From assembly GCA_001784805.1 (NCBI GenBank), contig MFSE01000015.1, positions 1-42,039 on the forward strand: DNA of 42,039 nt. The letters run 5' to 3'. Source of the DNA: Candidatus Moranbacteria bacterium RIFOXYA12_FULL_35_19 (lineage in GTDB: Bacteria; Patescibacteriota; Minisyncoccia; Moranbacterales; UBA2206). A model generated the notes under the pieces. It was not told the DNA's origin and ran no database searches. It saw only the letters and a program-made list of their open reading frames with translations. The position numbers were made by a program, and so were the translations under genes. Numbering within the stretch: the first letter of the stretch is position 1; every line of letters begins with the position of its first letter. This document shows, in pieces, positions 15,392 to 23,282 of the stretch.

Positions 15392-15819
15392 TAGGTAGTC
15401 AAGAAAAACCGAATATAAGCCATTATTTGGGGATAGATTTTGGGCAGGCCAAGGTTGGTTTGGCGTTGGCGGACGAAGAGACGAAGATTGCTTTTGTTTA
15501 TACCACACTTCCAAATGACAAAAATTTTTTGGAAAATATGATCAAAATAATTGAAAAAGAAAATGTGTCCAAGATTATAATTGGCATCCCAAGCTATAAT
15601 AATCAAAAAGAAGCGGATTTTGAAGGGAAAAAACTAGGAGAATTGATCAGGAAAGTTTTACCAGAAATGGAAATCGAATATCAAAATGAAATGTTTTCCA
15701 CGAAAATGGCGCAGGCTAATTTGGTTGAAAAGGGAATGAAAAATGTGGGGAAGTTTGATGACAGCGAATCGGCCAAGATAATTTTGCAAAGCTGGCTGGA
15801 CAAACCATGTAGCATATAA
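15385..15819 (+). CDS. ruvX: RuvX/YqgF-type Holliday junction resolvase homologue
   Basis: YqgF proteins have an RNase H fold and act on nucleic acid in recombination and in 16S rRNA 5'-end maturation. YLGIDFGQAKVGLALADEET carries the first catalytic Asp; IIIGIPSYNN and NEMFSTKMAQANL carry the second and third strands with Glu and Thr. The 144 residues are usual. The last codons and stop (PCSI then TAA) lie in the start of a CATGAAACATG palindrome, as with other genes here. Its start overlaps the divergent promoter. Confidence 0.88.
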   Translation: MSIGSQEKPNISHYLGIDFGQAKVGLALADEETKIAFVYTTLPNDKNFLENMIKIIEKENVSKIIIGIPSYNNQKEADFEGKKLGELIRKVLPEMEIEYQNEMFSTKMAQANLVEKGMKNVGKFDDSESAKIILQSWLDKPCSI

Positions 15820-15902
15820 CATGAAACATGAAACAAGGAAGCCGATAAAATAATACAAGGAGTGTTTTTTTGTGTTTCATGCTACATGTTTCATGTTTCA
15901 TG
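15809..15902. repeat. CATGAAACATG-family palindrome, copy 1 (end of ruvX)
   Basis: TGTAGCATATAACATGAAAC, then ATGAAACA, faces TGTTTCATGCTACATG and TTTCATGTTTCATG. It supplies the ruvX stop codon. Related sequence occurs at 17896, 20351 and inside hypF at 27497. Confidence 0.85.
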
Positions 15903-15951
15903 ATTTTGTGATATAATTTAAGTATAAAAATAATCATTAATATAGAAAAAA

Positions 15952-16725
15952 ATGGAACAAAAACCTTTCATATCAGTGATCATCCCAACTTATAACGAAG
16001 CGCCAAAAGAAAAAGAAATGGAGGAGCACCTAATCTCCATCAAAAATTATTTTGAAAAAATAGGCAAAAGTTATGAAGTGGTGATAGTGCTCGATGGACC
16101 AACGGATAATACCCCAGAAATTGTCAAAGAAAAAATCAAAGATAAACCGAATTTTTGGGTGATAGATCGAAAAGAAAATCATGGCAAGGGTTATAGCATT
16201 CGTGAAGGATTTGCCGGTGCGCGAGGGGAATGGCGGATCTGGACGGATATGGATGGTGCCACGCCGATAAATAATTTGGATAAATTTATTCCAGAATTTG
16301 AAAAAGCAGATGTGGTAATTGGTTCTCGAGATTTGAAAGCTTCTGCCATTCAAAAACACCAACCGAAATGGAAAGAATGGTTGGGGAATGCGGGAAATAT
16401 TTTGATTCAAGTTATGACGGGGCTGTATGGAATTTATGACACGCAATGCGGATTCAAAGCTTTCAAAGAAGAAGTGGTGAAAGAAGTTTTCCCTCGCACA
16501 AAAGTGGATCGCTGGGGAATTGATTTTGAAATTTTGATGATAGCTAATAAATTGGGCTATAAAATTTCTGAAGTGCCAGTAGTTTGGCTGGATATGGGCT
16601 ATAGCTTGGTGGGTATGAAAGGATATTTTATTACCTTGCGAGAATTGTTCAAAGTCTGGTGGAACAAAGTACGAGGAGTTTATCAACTCAAAAAGAAAAT
16701 TAGTGAAATTCACCCTGTTAAATAA
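15952..16725 (+). CDS. Family 2 glycosyltransferase, dolichyl-phosphate glucosyltransferase-like
   Basis: GT2 enzymes transfer a sugar from a nucleotide donor; this subgroup resembles those acting on polyprenyl phosphate. PFISVIIPTYNEA opens the GT-A fold, VIVLDGPTDNT is the nucleotide-binding strand, TDMDGATPINNLDKF holds the DxD-type metal motif, GSRDLKASAI and DTQCGFKAF follow, and WGIDFEILMIANKLGYKI is the late acceptor-side helix. The 257 residues contain no strong C-terminal transmembrane helices. The end HPVK then TAA is formed by a palindromic element (16712-16855). galT is next, suggesting surface-sugar metabolism, but the acceptor cannot be told. Confidence 0.87.
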   Translation: MEQKPFISVIIPTYNEAPKEKEMEEHLISIKNYFEKIGKSYEVVIVLDGPTDNTPEIVKEKIKDKPNFWVIDRKENHGKGYSIREGFAGARGEWRIWTDMDGATPINNLDKFIPEFEKADVVIGSRDLKASAIQKHQPKWKEWLGNAGNILIQVMTGLYGIYDTQCGFKAFKEEVVKEVFPRTKVDRWGIDFEILMIANKLGYKISEVPVVWLDMGYSLVGMKGYFITLRELFKVWWNKVRGVYQLKKKISEIHPVK

Positions 16726-16855
16726 ATTTTAAATTTTTATAAAAAATTTAAAATTAAGATTTGAATCGATTGAAGTCAAAATTATTTTAATATAAATATT
16801 TTATTTTTAAACGAGTTATTTTTTAAAAAGAGACTCAAATCTTATTTAACAGGGT
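16712..16855. repeat. MITE-like element with ACCCTGTTAAATAA ends (GT2-galT spacer)
   Basis: ACCCTGTTAAATAA at 16712-16725 is the exact complement of TTATTTAACAGGGT at 16842-16855. Inside, AAGATTTGA 16756-16764 pairs with TCAAATCTT 16835-16843, and an AAATTTTAAATTTTTATAAA stretch folds on itself. The left end supplies the last codons and stop of the glycosyltransferase. Elements with similar ends are found inside uvrB (40642) and hypF (26725). Confidence 0.8.
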
Positions 16856-16887
16856 AAAAATAAAAAAATAAAAATTTAAAAAACAAA

Positions 16888-17901
16888 GTGAGCAAGGAGG
16901 ATAAAAATAAAAATAGTGAACTTAGGCAGGATTTGGTGACGGGAGATTGGGTGGTAGTTTCTAAGATCCGTTCTCGCCGACCAGATGAGTTTGCTAAAAA
17001 AGAAGAAAATAGTACGCCGGATAATCCGAGTGAATGTTTGTTTTGTGATCCCGAAAAATCTGGACAAGAAAAAGATGTTTTGATATATAACACGACAGAT
17101 GGCAATTGGAGTCTCAAAGTTTTTCCCAATAAATTTCCGGCTTTTTCTCGGCCGAGTGGCGGACAGATGAAACACAAGGAAGAAGGACCATATTTTTGGA
17201 TGGATAGCGTGGGGTATCATGAAGTAATTGTGACCAAAGATCATTACAATCATATTGGCAAAATGGAACCGTTATTGGTGGCGGAAATTCTGGATGCCTA
17301 TCAGTCGCGCTACATTGATTTGATGAATAAAAAGTCAGTAAATTATATTGATATTTTTCACAATCATGGCGCCTCGGCTGGGGCATCAATTGCCCATCCA
17401 CATTCGCAACTTATCGCTATTCCCGTAATCTCGCCGTATGTCAAAGGTGAATTGGATGGTGCAGAGGAGTATCATAAACAAAACAAGCATTGTGTTTATT
17501 GCGCAATGGTTGAATGGGAAAGAGAACAGAAAAAAAGAATAGTTTTTGAAAATGATGACTTTTTGCTTTTTTGTCCTTTTGCTTCGCGGGCTAATTTTGA
17601 AATGTGGCTCATCCCCAAAAAACATAAACCATATTTTGAAAGAATAACCCAAGAAGAAAAAATTTCCGCAGGAATGGCACTGCACGAAGCGATTAAAAGA
17701 TTAAGTGAAAAACTCAATAATCCTGATTTCAATTTCTATATCCACACCTCGCCTTGTGACGGAAAAGATTATCCGCATTTCCATTGGCATATTGAAATTT
17801 TGCCAAAAACAAATATCTGGGCGGGATTTGAAATTTCAACGGGAGTAGAAATAATTACCATCAGTCCGGAAGACGCGGCGGAATTCCTAAAAAACATATA
17901 A
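16888..17901 (+). CDS. galT: Galactose-1-phosphate uridylyltransferase family (HIT superfamily)
   Basis: GalT exchanges UMP between UDP-glucose and galactose-1-phosphate. The 337 residues show RQDLVTGDWVVVSKIRSRRP, a Cys pair CLFC, NHGASAGASIAHPHSQLIAI with the HPHSQ active site whose first His is uridylylated, a second Cys pair CVYC, and PHFHWHIEILPK in the C-terminal HIT repeat. The GTG at 16888 is the start I accept; no ATG gives the full N-terminus. The last codon and stop come from a palindrome. Related enzymes use other hexose phosphates, so the sugar is not certain. Confidence 0.9.
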   Translation: MSKEDKNKNSELRQDLVTGDWVVVSKIRSRRPDEFAKKEENSTPDNPSECLFCDPEKSGQEKDVLIYNTTDGNWSLKVFPNKFPAFSRPSGGQMKHKEEGPYFWMDSVGYHEVIVTKDHYNHIGKMEPLLVAEILDAYQSRYIDLMNKKSVNYIDIFHNHGASAGASIAHPHSQLIAIPVISPYVKGELDGAEEYHKQNKHCVYCAMVEWEREQKKRIVFENDDFLLFCPFASRANFEMWLIPKKHKPYFERITQEEKISAGMALHEAIKRLSEKLNNPDFNFYIHTSPCDGKDYPHFHWHIEILPKTNIWAGFEISTGVEIITISPEDAAEFLKNI

Positions 17902-17996
17902 CATACAACATACAACATAAAACATAAAACATGGAATGCTAAGGATAATATTTTTTTTATTCTTGTGCTACATGTTATATGCTACATGTTTCATGA
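17896..17996. repeat. CATGAAACATG-family palindrome, copy 2 (galT-dedA spacer)
   Basis: ACATATAACATACAACATAC and AACATAAAACATGGAA on the left face TGCTACATGTTATATG and CTACATGTTTCATG on the right. The left end supplies the galT stop; the dedA GTG start at 18000 follows a few bases after the right end. Confidence 0.8.
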
Positions 17997-17999
17997 TCT

Positions 18000-18626
18000 G
18001 TGATTGCAAAAATAATTGAAATTTTAGCGGGGTTTATAATCGGGGGAATTTCTCTCCTTGGATATTCTGGCGTGGCTTTGATGATGGCAATTGAATCAGC
18101 TTGTATTCCACTCCCATCGGAAATTATTATGCCTTTTTCCGGATATCTAGTTTTTAAAGGACAATTTTCTTTGTGGGGAGTGTCACTGGCGGGTGCATTG
18201 GGTTGTGTTGTTGGTTCGGCTGTCGCCTATTGGATCGGCTATGTTGGCGGGCGACCGCTGGCGGAAAAATATGGTCGGTATGTTTTGGTAACTAAACATG
18301 ACTTGGATTTGGCGGATAATTTTTTCAAAAAATATGGCAACACAGCAGTTTTTATCTCTCGCCTTTTGCCAGTTATTCGAACTTTCATTTCACTTCCTGC
18401 GGGTATCGCTCGAATGAATTTTTGGCAATTTATCGCTTATACATTCTTGGGTTCTTTGCCTTTTTGTTTTCTTTTGGCTTACATCGGAGAAAAGATGGGG
18501 GAGAATTGGAATACGCTCGGAGTGTATTTTCATAAATTTGATATTGTCATTGGAATAATAATTTTTATTGGCATAGTTTGGTTTGTCAGGAGGCATATTA
18601 ATATAAGAAAAAATAACAATGAATAA
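18000..18626 (+). CDS. DedA/VTT-family membrane protein
   Basis: DedA proteins are inner-membrane proteins; several are undecaprenyl-phosphate or lipid flippases. ESACIPLPSEIIMPFSGYLV is the re-entrant motif typical of the family; GALGCVVGSAVAYWIGYVGG, KYGNTAVFISRLLPVIRTFI and SLPAGIARMNFWQFIAYTFL follow. The key Glu and Arg residues (E-P/S-E and R-x3-P-x3-R) are present. The 208 residues are standard. The start is GTG at 18000, as no ATG precedes the motif. The stop overlaps the tpiA start by 8 nt, so the two are coupled. A role recycling lipid carriers for the nearby glycosyltransferase is only a guess. Confidence 0.92.
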   Translation: MIAKIIEILAGFIIGGISLLGYSGVALMMAIESACIPLPSEIIMPFSGYLVFKGQFSLWGVSLAGALGCVVGSAVAYWIGYVGGRPLAEKYGRYVLVTKHDLDLADNFFKKYGNTAVFISRLLPVIRTFISLPAGIARMNFWQFIAYTFLGSLPFCFLLAYIGEKMGENWNTLGVYFHKFDIVIGIIIFIGIVWFVRRHINIRKNNNE

Positions 18627-19383
18627 ATTAATCGTCGGAAACTTGAAGATGAATATCCTATCGCAAACGGAGCGAGAAAGATATTTAAATTCTTTGCAAA
18701 AAGAATTAGTTGGAAAAAAAATAAATAATTGTGAAATAATTATTTGTCCGCCGTTTGTTCATCTGGAAGGATTTAGGAAAGCGAAAATAAAAAAGATAAT
18801 TTTAGGCGCGCAAAATATGTTTTGGGAGGCTAAGGGTTCTTTTACGGGAGAAGTTTCGCCTGCAATGCTCAAAGATTTTGGTTGCGAGTATGTAATTTTG
18901 GGGCATAGTGAAAGAAGAAGATATTTTTGCGAGCGGGACGAAGAAATAAATTTGAAAATTATTTCAGCGCTTAAAAATAATTTAAAGCCGATTATTTGTG
19001 TGGGAGAATCAAAACAAGAAAAGGAAGATAATCAAACCCTTAGTGTCATTAGTCAGCAAGTAAAGTCGGCTTTGGAAAAAGTTAGCCGGACTAAGGCGGA
19101 AAATTTAGTTATTGCTTACGAACCAATTTGGTCAGTTGGAACGGATGAGGTGCCAAAAGAAAATGAAATTATGGAGGCGCGAGTCTTGATTTTCAAAATT
19201 CTCACGGGACTTTTTGGTGTAAAATATGCGCAGAAAGTGAAAATAATTTATGGTGGATCAGTTTCAGTCTTCACAGTTAAGCAAGTTTGTCTGGACCCAG
19301 GAATGGACGGCGCGTTAATTGGCAGAGAAAGTTTGACGCCGTATGAGTTTGTTAAGATAGCAGAAATAATAAACGATAAATAA
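18619..19383 (+). CDS. tpiA: Triosephosphate isomerase
   Basis: TIM interconverts dihydroxyacetone phosphate and glyceraldehyde-3-phosphate. The catalytic Lys lies in VGNLKMN (usually NWKMN), the catalytic His in LGHSERRRYF and the Glu in AYEPIWSVGTDEVP, with the phosphate loop YGGSVS near the C-terminus and GALIGRESL. The 254 residues are standard. The ATG overlaps the end of the DedA gene. fba follows after a palindromic spacer, placing two lower-glycolysis enzymes together. Confidence 0.97.
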   Translation: MNKLIVGNLKMNILSQTERERYLNSLQKELVGKKINNCEIIICPPFVHLEGFRKAKIKKIILGAQNMFWEAKGSFTGEVSPAMLKDFGCEYVILGHSERRRYFCERDEEINLKIISALKNNLKPIICVGESKQEKEDNQTLSVISQQVKSALEKVSRTKAENLVIAYEPIWSVGTDEVPKENEIMEARVLIFKILTGLFGVKYAQKVKIIYGGSVSVFTVKQVCLDPGMDGALIGRESLTPYEFVKIAEIINDK

Positions 19384-19494
19384 ATTTTCAATTTTCAATT
19401 TACAATTTTCAATCAATTTTCAATGTTCAAATTTACAATGAAAATTGACAAATGAAAATTCAATGTAAATTGAGAATTGGTTATTGAAAATTAT
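19384..19494. repeat. ATTTTCAATTT-type palindromic spacer (tpiA-fba)
   Basis: AATTTTCAATTTACAATTTT and CAATCAATTTTCAATG on the left face GAAAATTCAATGTAAATTGA and GAATTGGTTATTGAAAATT on the right. It has the same design as the other spacers, an arm of tandem short words facing its complement, but a different word. Confidence 0.75.
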
Positions 19495-19495
19495 T

Positions 19496-20356
19496 ATGAT
19501 AGTTAGCGTCAAAGAAATTCTAACCAAAGCCAGAGCAGGGGGATACGCTGTGGGAGCATTTAACACGGTGAATTTGGAAACAACTAGGGCGATTGTGGAT
19601 GCGGCCAAAGAAATGCGTTCCCCGGTGATTATTCAAATTACGGAAAAAACTATGGAATATGCCGGCGGACGGATGATATATAACATTGTAAAAAATGATG
19701 TAGAATTTTATGCGCCGGAAATTCCTGTGGGAATTCATTTAGATCACGGAAAAAGTTTTGAAATTATTCAGCATTGTGCTCAAATTGGTTTTGGCTCCGT
19801 GATGTATGACGGCTCGCGAAAAAAATATGAAGACAATGCGGAAGCGACGAAAAAAGTAGTTGAATTTTGTCACGAAAAAGGAATTGATGTTCAAGGGGAA
19901 TTGGGCAGTGTTCTTTATTTTGGAGAATCAGAAAGTCGAGAAATGAATTGGGAAAAATATATGACCGATCCGATTTTGGCGGAAAAATTTGTCAAAGATA
20001 CTGGAATTGATGCACTAGCAGTGGCGATTGGTAATGCCCATGGATTTCTTCGGGAAAGGCCGGAACCGGATTATGAAAGATTGGAAAAAATAAATGAGTT
20101 GTGCAATATCCCACTCATTCTCCACGGCGCTTCTGATTGGGAAAATGGCCGAGTGGTGGAAGTGATAAAAAGAGGCATTGCTTGTTTCAATGTGGATACA
20201 GCAATCAGGATGGCTTTTTTTGACCGGATAATAAATTCTGTTAAAGATGAAGAAATGTCTTTTGATATTCGAAAACTTTTGGAAGGGGCAAGAGAGGCGG
20301 TCAAAGAAACGGTTAAGCAGAAAATAAAATATTTTGGAAGTGAAGGCAAAGCATGA
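19496..20356 (+). CDS. fba: Class II fructose-1,6-bisphosphate aldolase
   Basis: The enzyme cleaves fructose-1,6-bisphosphate with a zinc ion. Zinc and substrate motifs are HLDHGKSFEIIQHC (zinc His), GSVMYDGSRKKYEDN, VQGELGSVL, AIGNAHGFL (zinc His), LILHGASDWE and CFNVDTAIRMAF. The 286 residues fit the class II family; tagatose-bisphosphate aldolases look similar. I prefer ATG 19496 to the TTG at 19484, which lies in the spacer repeat. The TGA stop at 20354-20356 overlaps the hoxE start (ATGA), and both lie in CATGAAACATG repeat sequence. Confidence 0.95.
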   Translation: MIVSVKEILTKARAGGYAVGAFNTVNLETTRAIVDAAKEMRSPVIIQITEKTMEYAGGRMIYNIVKNDVEFYAPEIPVGIHLDHGKSFEIIQHCAQIGFGSVMYDGSRKKYEDNAEATKKVVEFCHEKGIDVQGELGSVLYFGESESREMNWEKYMTDPILAEKFVKDTGIDALAVAIGNAHGFLRERPEPDYERLEKINELCNIPLILHGASDWENGRVVEVIKRGIACFNVDTAIRMAFFDRIINSVKDEEMSFDIRKLLEGAREAVKETVKQKIKYFGSEGKA

Positions 20357-20382
20357 AGCATGAAACATATAACATGAAACAA
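20351..20382 (+). repeat. CATGAAACATG-family sequence at the fba/hoxE junction
   Basis: GCATGAAGCATGAAACATAT and AACATGAAAC are left-arm units of the family seen at 15809. The right arm is missing. They form both the fba stop and the first codons of hoxE. Confidence 0.65.
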
Positions 20383-20793
20383 AAAACAATACAAAAAATA
20401 ATTCTTGAGTTTGAGCCCGAAATGGAAAATTTATTGCCGGCGCTGAAAAAAATTAGCGCTGTTTTTGGCTATGTTGGCGAAAAAGAAGCAAATGCGCTGG
20501 CGGATTATTTTGGTGTACCAGAAAGCAAGGTTTTCGAAACTGCTAGTTTTTATGATGAAATCAAAACTGAAAAACAACCAGAAATTTTGATTCAAGTTTG
20601 CTCATCGGCTAATTGCGCAGTGAATGATTCATTTTCTATAATAAAAGAAATCGAAAATTCATTTAAGATAAAAGTTCAAGAAATTAGTTGTCTTGGTCGT
20701 TGTGCCGACGGGCCGATAATGGTGGTAAACGGGAAAATTTATGAGAAAGTGACAAAGAGTTCCGTGCATGGGATATTGGAAGAATATTTATAG
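20353..20793 (+). CDS. hoxE: NuoE/HoxE-like [2Fe-2S] thioredoxin-fold subunit
   Basis: This subunit carries a [2Fe-2S] cluster in NADH-oxidising modules of complex I and of Hox or HydABC-type hydrogenases. The ligands are Cys83 and Cys88 (CSSANC) and Cys113 and Cys117 (CLGRC). LLPALKKISAVFGYVGEKEA and TASFYDEI are family segments. The 146 residues are near the usual 150-160. Residues 1-10 come from a repeat; ATG 20374 (MKQKTIQKII) is the alternative start, but the ATGA overlap with fba supports 20353. The symbol could equally be nuoE or hydC, because the catalytic subunit is not in the window. Confidence 0.88.
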   Translation: MKHETYNMKQKTIQKIILEFEPEMENLLPALKKISAVFGYVGEKEANALADYFGVPESKVFETASFYDEIKTEKQPEILIQVCSSANCAVNDSFSIIKEIENSFKIKVQEISCLGRCADGPIMVVNGKIYEKVTKSSVHGILEEYL

Positions 20794-20913
20794 TGTCATT
20801 CCCGCGAATGCGGGAATCTAGTGTAAAAATTAAATGAGAAAAATATATTATATAAAAAGATTGGTATTCTAAAATAAATTTGAGACTAGATTCCCGTTTT
20901 CACGGGAATGACA
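20794..20913. repeat. TGTCATTCCCG double-hairpin element, copy 1 (hoxE-hoxF)
   Basis: The element starts TGTCAT and ends ATGACA. It has a hairpin at each end (ATTCCCGC-GAAT-GCGGGAAT and ATTCCCGTTTTCACGGGAAT) and a longer outer pairing of AATCTAGT with ACTAGATT. Its last bases contain the ATG at 20908. A second copy lies between hypD and hypE. Confidence 0.85.
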
Positions 20914-20916
20914 AAA

Positions 20917-22143
20917 ATGATGAAAAAAATAAAAATCATAACCGAACATTGGGGCAAAATTGATCCTCTAAAAATTGAGGACTATCTTGAAGTTGGCGGT
21001 TATAAGGCCTTAGAGGAATTTATTTTAGGAATGGATAGGGCGGGCGCTTTGGGAGAGATAAAAAAATCTGGTCTTTGCGGAAGAGGCGGAGCGGGTTTTC
21101 CAACGGGAGAAAAATTTGAGATAGTCGCCAGTCAAATTGGAAAAAAGTATTTTATTTGTAATTTGGATGAGTCAGAACCAGGGACATATAAAGATAGAAT
21201 GATTTGTGACAAAAATCCACATTTGCTTTTGGAAGGAATAATAATTTCCGCCTTGATTGTTGGGGCGGACAAGGCTTATATTTATATCAATGGAAATTAT
21301 CAAAAGCAAAAAGAAATTTTGGAAGTAGCGCTTTTGCAAGCGAAGAAAAAAAAATTCTGGGGGAATAAAATTTTAGAATCAGATTATAGCTTGAAAATTG
21401 AAATATATTCTGGTGCGGGAGCGTATATTTGCGGGGAAGAAACGGCGCTCATTAATTCCATTGAAGGCAATCGTGGCGAGCCAAAACTTCGTCCGCCCTA
21501 TCCAACTGGATGTGGATTATTTGGTCGGCCAACAGCGATAAATAATGCCGAGACAATTTCTAATATTCCCTGGATAATTTTAAATGGTGGAGAAAAATAT
21601 TCTAAAATTGGTTCAAAAAATTCTCCCGGAACAAAATTATTTTTGCTAAATGGAGCCGTGGAAAAACCAGGGATTTATGAAGCGCCAACCGGAATAACGG
21701 TTAGAAAATTAATTGATGAATATGCCGGCGGGATAAAAAAAGGTAAAGAATTTTGGTTTGCCCAAATCGGCGGAGCTTGTGGAAAGCTTTTGCTAGAAAA
21801 AGAATTAAAGGCTAAAATGGAATTTGGTAAAGCTTGCCAGTGTCCATTGGGATCAGGATCAATTTTGGTAATTGACAAAAGCGTGAATATTTATGATTTG
21901 CTTATTTCTTGGACAGATTTTTTTCGGCGAGAATCCTGTGGAAAATGCGTGCCATGCCGGGAAGGAACTTTCCGGCTTTGGGAAATTGCCAAAAGATTCA
22001 AAGATGGTAAAATTTCCGAGCGTGACAAGGAAGCAATTCAAGATATTTTATGGACGCTCGAGCGAACGACTTTTTGCCCACTGGGAAAATTCGCTGGAAC
22101 GGCATTTCGAGATGCAATAACAAAAAACATTTTAACATTTTAA
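20917..22143 (+). CDS. hoxF: NuoF/HoxF-like NADH-binding flavoprotein subunit
   Basis: This subunit binds NAD(H), FMN and a [4Fe-4S] cluster and is the electron entry point of the diaphorase. GLCGRGGAGFPTGEKFE and CNLDESEPGTYKDRM bind FMN/NADH; GAYICGEETALINSIEGNRG is the second signature; an SLBB domain follows; SCGKCVPCREGT and a later Cys in TTFCPLG bind the cluster. There is no extra N-terminal thioredoxin domain or C-terminal ferredoxin as in HydB. ATG 20917 or 20920 is preferred over 20908, which lies in the repeat. The end NILTF then TAA comes from an AACAT-rich palindrome. Confidence 0.93.
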   Translation: MMKKIKIITEHWGKIDPLKIEDYLEVGGYKALEEFILGMDRAGALGEIKKSGLCGRGGAGFPTGEKFEIVASQIGKKYFICNLDESEPGTYKDRMICDKNPHLLLEGIIISALIVGADKAYIYINGNYQKQKEILEVALLQAKKKKFWGNKILESDYSLKIEIYSGAGAYICGEETALINSIEGNRGEPKLRPPYPTGCGLFGRPTAINNAETISNIPWIILNGGEKYSKIGSKNSPGTKLFLLNGAVEKPGIYEAPTGITVRKLIDEYAGGIKKGKEFWFAQIGGACGKLLLEKELKAKMEFGKACQCPLGSGSILVIDKSVNIYDLLISWTDFFRRESCGKCVPCREGTFRLWEIAKRFKDGKISERDKEAIQDILWTLERTTFCPLGKFAGTAFRDAITKNILTF

Positions 22144-22216
22144 CATATTAACATACTAACATTTTAGCAAAGAAAGGTAGTATTCTTTGCTAATATGTTA
22201 ATATGCTAAAATGATT
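22127..22216. repeat. AACATATTAACAT-type palindromic spacer (hoxF-hoxU)
   Basis: AACATTTTAACATATTAACA and ACATTTTAGCAAAGAA on the left face TTCTTTGCTAATATG and TTAATATGCTAAAATG on the right. The left end supplies the hoxF stop codon at 22141-22143. Confidence 0.8.
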
Positions 22217-22218
22217 AT

Positions 22219-23280
22219 ATGCAAATAAAGATAAATAATAAAATTTACAAAGCCAAAGAGGGAGAAGTTGTTTTGGATGTGTGTAAAAGAGAGGGAATTA
22301 GAATTCCAACACTTTGCGGTTTTGAAGGCTTACCACGCGAAGCGGTTTGTCGACTGTGTTTGGTTGAAATTGAAAACGCAGGGACAGGTTTAAAACCTGT
22401 CCGTACGAATTTACAGCCATCCTGTGTTTTAAAAGTTAAGGAAGGCTTGGAAATAATTACCGAAAGTGAAGATATAAATAAGGCGAGAAGAATAAATCTG
22501 GAACTGCTGTGGGCGGATCATGCCGGAAAATGTGCGACTTGCAAAAAAAATCAGATGTGCGAGTTGCAAAAATTGGCGGAGGAATATAAAATTGAAAATT
22601 TTCATTTTATTCCCAGAAAGGGCGAGATAACAGGCATAGAAGAATTGGATTTAATTCGGGATAATTGGTCGCGAGTAGTGGTGGAAAATGAAAATCCCTG
22701 CATTTCAAGAAACAGTGAACTTTGTATTGAATGTAAGAGATGTGTCAATATTTGTCCGGAAAAAAAATTTGGCTTCAATCATCGCGGAAGTGATATCGTC
22801 GTTGGTACGCCGTATGAAAAAGTTTTGGATTGTAGTTTTTGCGGAAAGTGTGTGGAAGTTTGTCCGACGGGAGCGCTCACTGACAAAAATGATTATAAAA
22901 AAATAATAGAAGATCTAGATAGTTTGAAGAAATTTTCGATAGCATTTTTGGATGTTGAAATGGAGAAAAAAATATTGGATAAAATAGAGAAAATAAGTGC
23001 AGAGAAAAATATAGATAAAATATTGGCCAATCTTGGTTTTGAAAAAATCATAAGATTAAAAGAGGAAAATTTAGAAGATGAAATGATAAAAAATATCAAA
23101 ACCGAATATGCTAAGCAGAAAAAAATAAATTCTAATGATATTGTAGTATTTTTTATTTCTTCTAAAATTTATAAAAAAGCTAAAAAGGATAAATATTTAG
23201 ATTATATTTTAAGCGAAAGAGAAGTGGCGAGATTAATTAGAGATAAGGAAAAGATGAGAGAGGGGAAGATTCATTTATAA
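22219..23280 (+). CDS. hoxU: HoxU/HndD-like iron-sulfur subunit with degenerate [FeFe]-hydrogenase C-terminus
   Basis: Electron-wiring subunit. [2Fe-2S] ligands Cys33, 44, 47 and 69; His-Cys [4Fe-4S] ligands His101, Cys105, 108 and 114; two ferredoxin clusters at Cys169/172/175/179 and Cys205/208/211/215. HoxU normally ends soon after this, near 240 residues; here about 130 more follow. They read like parts of an H-cluster domain: NIDKILANLGFEKII near 264-278, IKTEYAKQKKINSNDIVVF near 293-311 and YLDYILSEREVARLI near 326-340, where [FeFe] hydrogenases have IKTYxAEKxGI..IVVVSIMPC and DYVLTTRELARMI. The catalytic cysteines are absent, so I infer it relays electrons but is not a hydrogenase. A palindrome adds about 8 residues (55-62) between Cys47 and Cys69. 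Confidence 0.88.
   Translation: MQIKINNKIYKAKEGEVVLDVCKREGIRIPTLCGFEGLPREAVCRLCLVEIENAGTGLKPVRTNLQPSCVLKVKEGLEIITESEDINKARRINLELLWADHAGKCATCKKNQMCELQKLAEEYKIENFHFIPRKGEITGIEELDLIRDNWSRVVVENENPCISRNSELCIECKRCVNICPEKKFGFNHRGSDIVVGTPYEKVLDCSFCGKCVEVCPTGALTDKNDYKKIIEDLDSLKKFSIAFLDVEMEKKILDKIEKISAEKNIDKILANLGFEKIIRLKEENLEDEMIKNIKTEYAKQKKINSNDIVVFFISSKIYKKAKKDKYLDYILSEREVARLIRDKEKMREGKIHL
22382..22402. repeat. In-frame palindrome in hoxU
   Basis: GGACAGGTTT and AAACCTGTCC flank a single A, a perfect palindrome of 10-bp arms. It encodes about GTGLKPVR in the loop between two [2Fe-2S] cysteines, where relatives have a shorter loop. Confidence 0.85.
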
Positions 23281-23282
23281 AC

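Noticed and set aside
16030-16713. Minus-strand ORF of 227 codons inside the GT2 gene
   Set aside because: The GT2 motifs on the plus strand are clear; the antisense product is His/Phe/Asn-rich noise.
22219-23280. Active [FeFe] hydrogenase
   Set aside because: The TSCCP-type, PC-type and later Cys motifs that bind the H-cluster are absent.
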